From NCBI RefSeq assembly GCF_024171865.1, contig NZ_JAMTCN010000001.1, forward strand, positions 372,001 through 436,000: DNA of 64,000 nucleotides, read 5' to 3'. Below the pieces are notes generated by a model that was not told the origin of the DNA, did not search any database, and saw nothing but the letters and a program-made list of their open reading frames with translations. This stretch comes from Prauserella aidingensis. GTDB taxonomy: Bacteria > Actinomycetota > Actinomycetes > Mycobacteriales > Pseudonocardiaceae. This document shows, one piece after another, positions 62,394 to 64,000 of this stretch; the first letter of the stretch is position 1, and every line of letters begins with the position of its first letter. Made by a program: the position numbers and the translations under genes.

Positions 62394-63100
62394 GCGCCCC
62401 GCAGCACCGGAGCGGCCCGCAGGCCGACGGCTCCGGCGAGAACCCCTCCGGTCGCGACACCCCTGGGGAGGTCGCGGACCTGTTCTACGCCCTCTGCGGG
62501 CGGCGGCGGGACGTGCGCGGGCAGTTCACCGGCGAGCCGCTCGACGACGTGGTGTTGCGCCGCATCCTCGGCGCCGCTCACGCCGCGCCCAGCGTGGGCC
62601 TGAGTCAGCCCTGGGACTTCGTCCTCGTGCGGGACCGCGGCACCCGCGAGACGTTCCGCGACCACGTCGCCGCCGAGCGGGACACCTTCGCCCGCGAGCT
62701 CTCCGGCGAGGACGCCGAGACGTTCTCGAAGATCAAGATCGAGGGCATCCTCGAATCGACCCTGTCGGTCGTCGTCACCTACGACCCGGACCGTGGCTCC
62801 CCCGCCGTGCTGGGCAGGCACGCGATCGCCGACGCCGGCCTCTACTCGGTCTGCCTGGCGATCCAGAACCTGTGGCTCGCCGCGACCGCCGAAGGTCTCG
62901 GCGTCGGCTGGGTCAGCTTCTACCGCGAACCCGTACTGCGCGAGCTGCTGCACATCCCCGAGCGGGTCCGCCCGGTCGCGTGGCTGTGCCTGGGTCCGGT
63001 GACGCACCTGGAGCAGACCCCGGACCTGGAACGGCACGGCTGGCGTTCCAGGCTTCCCCTGGACGCCGTCGTGCACGCGGAGCGCTACCCCGAGTCGTGA
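62390..63100 (+). CDS. bluB: 5,6-dimethylbenzimidazole synthase
   Basis: A 236-aa nitroreductase-fold BluB, which fragments FMNH2 with O2 to make the lower ligand of cobalamin. Signature: ALCGRRRDVRGQFTGEPLDDVVLRRILGAAHAAPSVGLSQPWDFVLVRD, with LAIQNLWLAATAEGLGVGWVSFY and VRPVAWLCLGPV. A 25-residue polar N-terminus precedes it. GTG 62390 overlaps the previous stop by 4 bp. No other cobalamin gene is nearby except cysG at 39 kb. Confidence 0.92.
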   Translation: MSAPQHRSGPQADGSGENPSGRDTPGEVADLFYALCGRRRDVRGQFTGEPLDDVVLRRILGAAHAAPSVGLSQPWDFVLVRDRGTRETFRDHVAAERDTFARELSGEDAETFSKIKIEGILESTLSVVVTYDPDRGSPAVLGRHAIADAGLYSVCLAIQNLWLAATAEGLGVGWVSFYREPVLRELLHIPERVRPVAWLCLGPVTHLEQTPDLERHGWRSRLPLDAVVHAERYPES

Positions 63101-63152
63101 CACGCCGTCCGTGACAAGCCATCCATGACGCGCCGTCCGTGACGTGCGGGCC
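63097..63152. repeat. 14-bp tandem repeat, four copies, starting at bluB stop
   Basis: Units at 63097, 63111, 63125 and 63139 share the pattern GTGACnnGCCGTCC; the first unit contains the bluB TGA. A further GTGACC follows. Confidence 0.8.
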
Positions 63153-63183
63153 GTGACCGCTGCCGCGGGGCGGGACCGCCCAG

Positions 63184-63211
63184 CCGGACACCGGACACCG
63201 GACACCGGACA
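63184..63211. repeat. 7-bp tandem repeat, four perfect copies
   Basis: CCGGACA repeated four times without mismatch, followed by two degenerate copies, in the 201-bp gap before the phosphoribosyltransferase gene. Confidence 0.85.
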
Positions 63212-63301
63212 CCCGCACACTGGACACCCGCGGCGACTGCGCGCACCCTGGACCGGCGGGGACCTTCCCCGGGAACCTGCCCGCGTACGGAGCATGCGCG
63301 C

Positions 63302-63937
63302 ATGGAGTTCACCGACCGCCGCGACGCCGGACGTGAGCTGGCTGCCCGGCTGCATCACCTGGCCGGGCAGCGACCGCTCGTGCTCGGCCTGCCACGGGGC
63401 GGGGTCGTCGTCGCCGGGCCGGTGGCCGAGGCGCTCGGCGGAGAACTCGACATCATCGGTGTCCGCAAACTCGGCGTGCCCGGCGACCCGGAGCTGGCTC
63501 TCGGGGCCATCGCCGAGGGCGGGACGGTCGTCGCCAATCCGGACGTCCTGCGGCATCGCCGGCTCGGCCGGGACGATCTCGACCGGGCCGCGGCCGAGGC
63601 GTTTCCGGAACTGGACAGAACCGTCGCGCGGCTGCGCCGCGGCAGGCCGCCCGTGCCGTTGGACGGGCGCTGCGTGATCGTCGTCGACGACGGCATCGCC
63701 ACCGGCGCGACCACCCGTGCGGCGTTGCACTCGGTGGCCGCCCGCGGTGCGCGGCTGCTCACCCTCGCCATCCCCGTCGCGCCGGCCGACGTGCTCGAGG
63801 AGCTGTCCTCCGCCGCCGACCGCACCGTGTGCCCCAATCCGCGGGTCTGGATGCGCGCGGTCGGCAACTGGTACCGCGACTTCCGTCCGGTCTCCGACGA
63901 GGAGGTCATGGCGCTGCTGCACCCGCAGCACGCGTGA
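63302..63937 (+). CDS. Phosphoribosyltransferase family protein
   Basis: A 211-aa type I PRTase-fold protein. The PRPP-binding motif is CVIVVDDGIATGATTRAAL (about 124-142); the N-terminal RPLVLGLPRGGVVVAGPVAEALGGELDIIGVRKLGVPGDPELALGAIAEGG is the signature of the actinobacterial stress-linked PRTase group (often fused or adjacent to dienelactone-hydrolase-like proteins). Substrate base unknown. A GTGA at 63934-63937 could couple it to a following gene that runs off the window. Confidence 0.88.
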   Translation: MEFTDRRDAGRELAARLHHLAGQRPLVLGLPRGGVVVAGPVAEALGGELDIIGVRKLGVPGDPELALGAIAEGGTVVANPDVLRHRRLGRDDLDRAAAEAFPELDRTVARLRRGRPPVPLDGRCVIVVDDGIATGATTRAALHSVAARGARLLTLAIPVAPADVLEELSSAADRTVCPNPRVWMRAVGNWYRDFRPVSDEEVMALLHPQHA

Positions 63938-64000
63938 ACCGCCTGCCACGGATCGGGCACGTCGCGGGCGCCGAGCGCGTCGGCGTGGCGGGTCGTCCCG

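Noticed and set aside
61736-63949. 737-codon minus frame opposite the ATPase-fold, bluB and PRTase genes
   Set aside because: No motif and no ribosome site; the + strand genes have clear families.
63934-64000. Possible GTG-started gene overlapping the PRTase stop and running off the window
   Set aside because: Only 22 codons visible, no motif; cannot be told from a chance open frame.

Overview
High-GC DNA with dense, often 1-4 bp-overlapping genes, many GTG/TTG starts, F420-type enzymes, an ergothioneine cluster, a conservon (CvnABCD), AcnR, GarA and FtsR. This is an actinomycete, most likely a Pseudonocardiaceae genus (Saccharomonospora/Prauserella/Amycolatopsis type; this is inference). 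I support about 63 protein genes, one ribosomal-protein pseudogene, and a set of operators, terminators and short tandem repeats. I see no rRNA, tRNA, CRISPR, IS element or prophage.

Layout. 1-7.1 kb: end of an unknown gene, a nitroreductase, aconitase (acn) with an AcnR-type operator, a TetR gene, a quinone-reductase-like flavoprotein, a GNAT and a Ddn-like F420 enzyme. 7.2-19.7 kb: the most interesting block, an 11-gene minus-strand operon with a divergent GntR regulator. It encodes the complete lower 2,5-dihydroxypyridine pathway (NicX, NicD, NicF, NicE). It also encodes a four-component molybdenum hydroxylase with a separate SRPBCC subunit, a split PEP-synthase-like pair resembling phenylphosphate synthase, and an HD-domain protein. 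Together these look like a 3-hydroxypyridine (or related hydroxypyridine) mineralisation operon. 19.7-25.3 kb: egtABCD and the unlinked acnR, which has its own AcnR-like box. 25.5-36 kb: two CNNM/CBS membrane proteins, unknowns, and the conserved actinobacterial neighbourhood MerR - DUF151 - ftsR - garA - gcvH - phosphatidyltransferase.

36-41.6 kb: acyl-CoA synthetase, crotonase, siroheme synthase CysG, and a zinc-independent ribosomal protein locus (rpmB, rpsN, a truncated rpsR fused in frame to an ankyrin gene, and divergent rpmE2) around a Zur-like box. 41.6-51.6 kb: PLP decarboxylase with a GPH transporter, an F420 LLM enzyme, a DUF2236 oxygenase with divergent TetR, dmpG-dmpF with divergent IclR, and a class IV aminotransferase with divergent MerR. 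51.7-57 kb: small enzymes (PPOX, MBL, SDR, USP) and two membrane or exported proteins. 57.3-64 kb: a conservon ending in a styrene-monooxygenase-like flavoprotein, an ATPase-fold protein, BluB and a phosphoribosyltransferase.

How it fits together. In the catabolic operon I propose that the hydroxypyridine is activated by phosphorylation of its OH (PpsA/PpsB-like pair) and hydroxylated to the 2,5-dihydroxy level by the Mo enzyme. The HD protein may dephosphorylate the product. NicX then opens the ring, NicD removes formate, NicF removes ammonia and NicE makes fumarate for the TCA cycle. The aconitase and its repressor are in the same window but 20 kb apart, connected by matching operator sequences. 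Short 7-19 bp tandem repeats occur unusually often at gene ends in this window.
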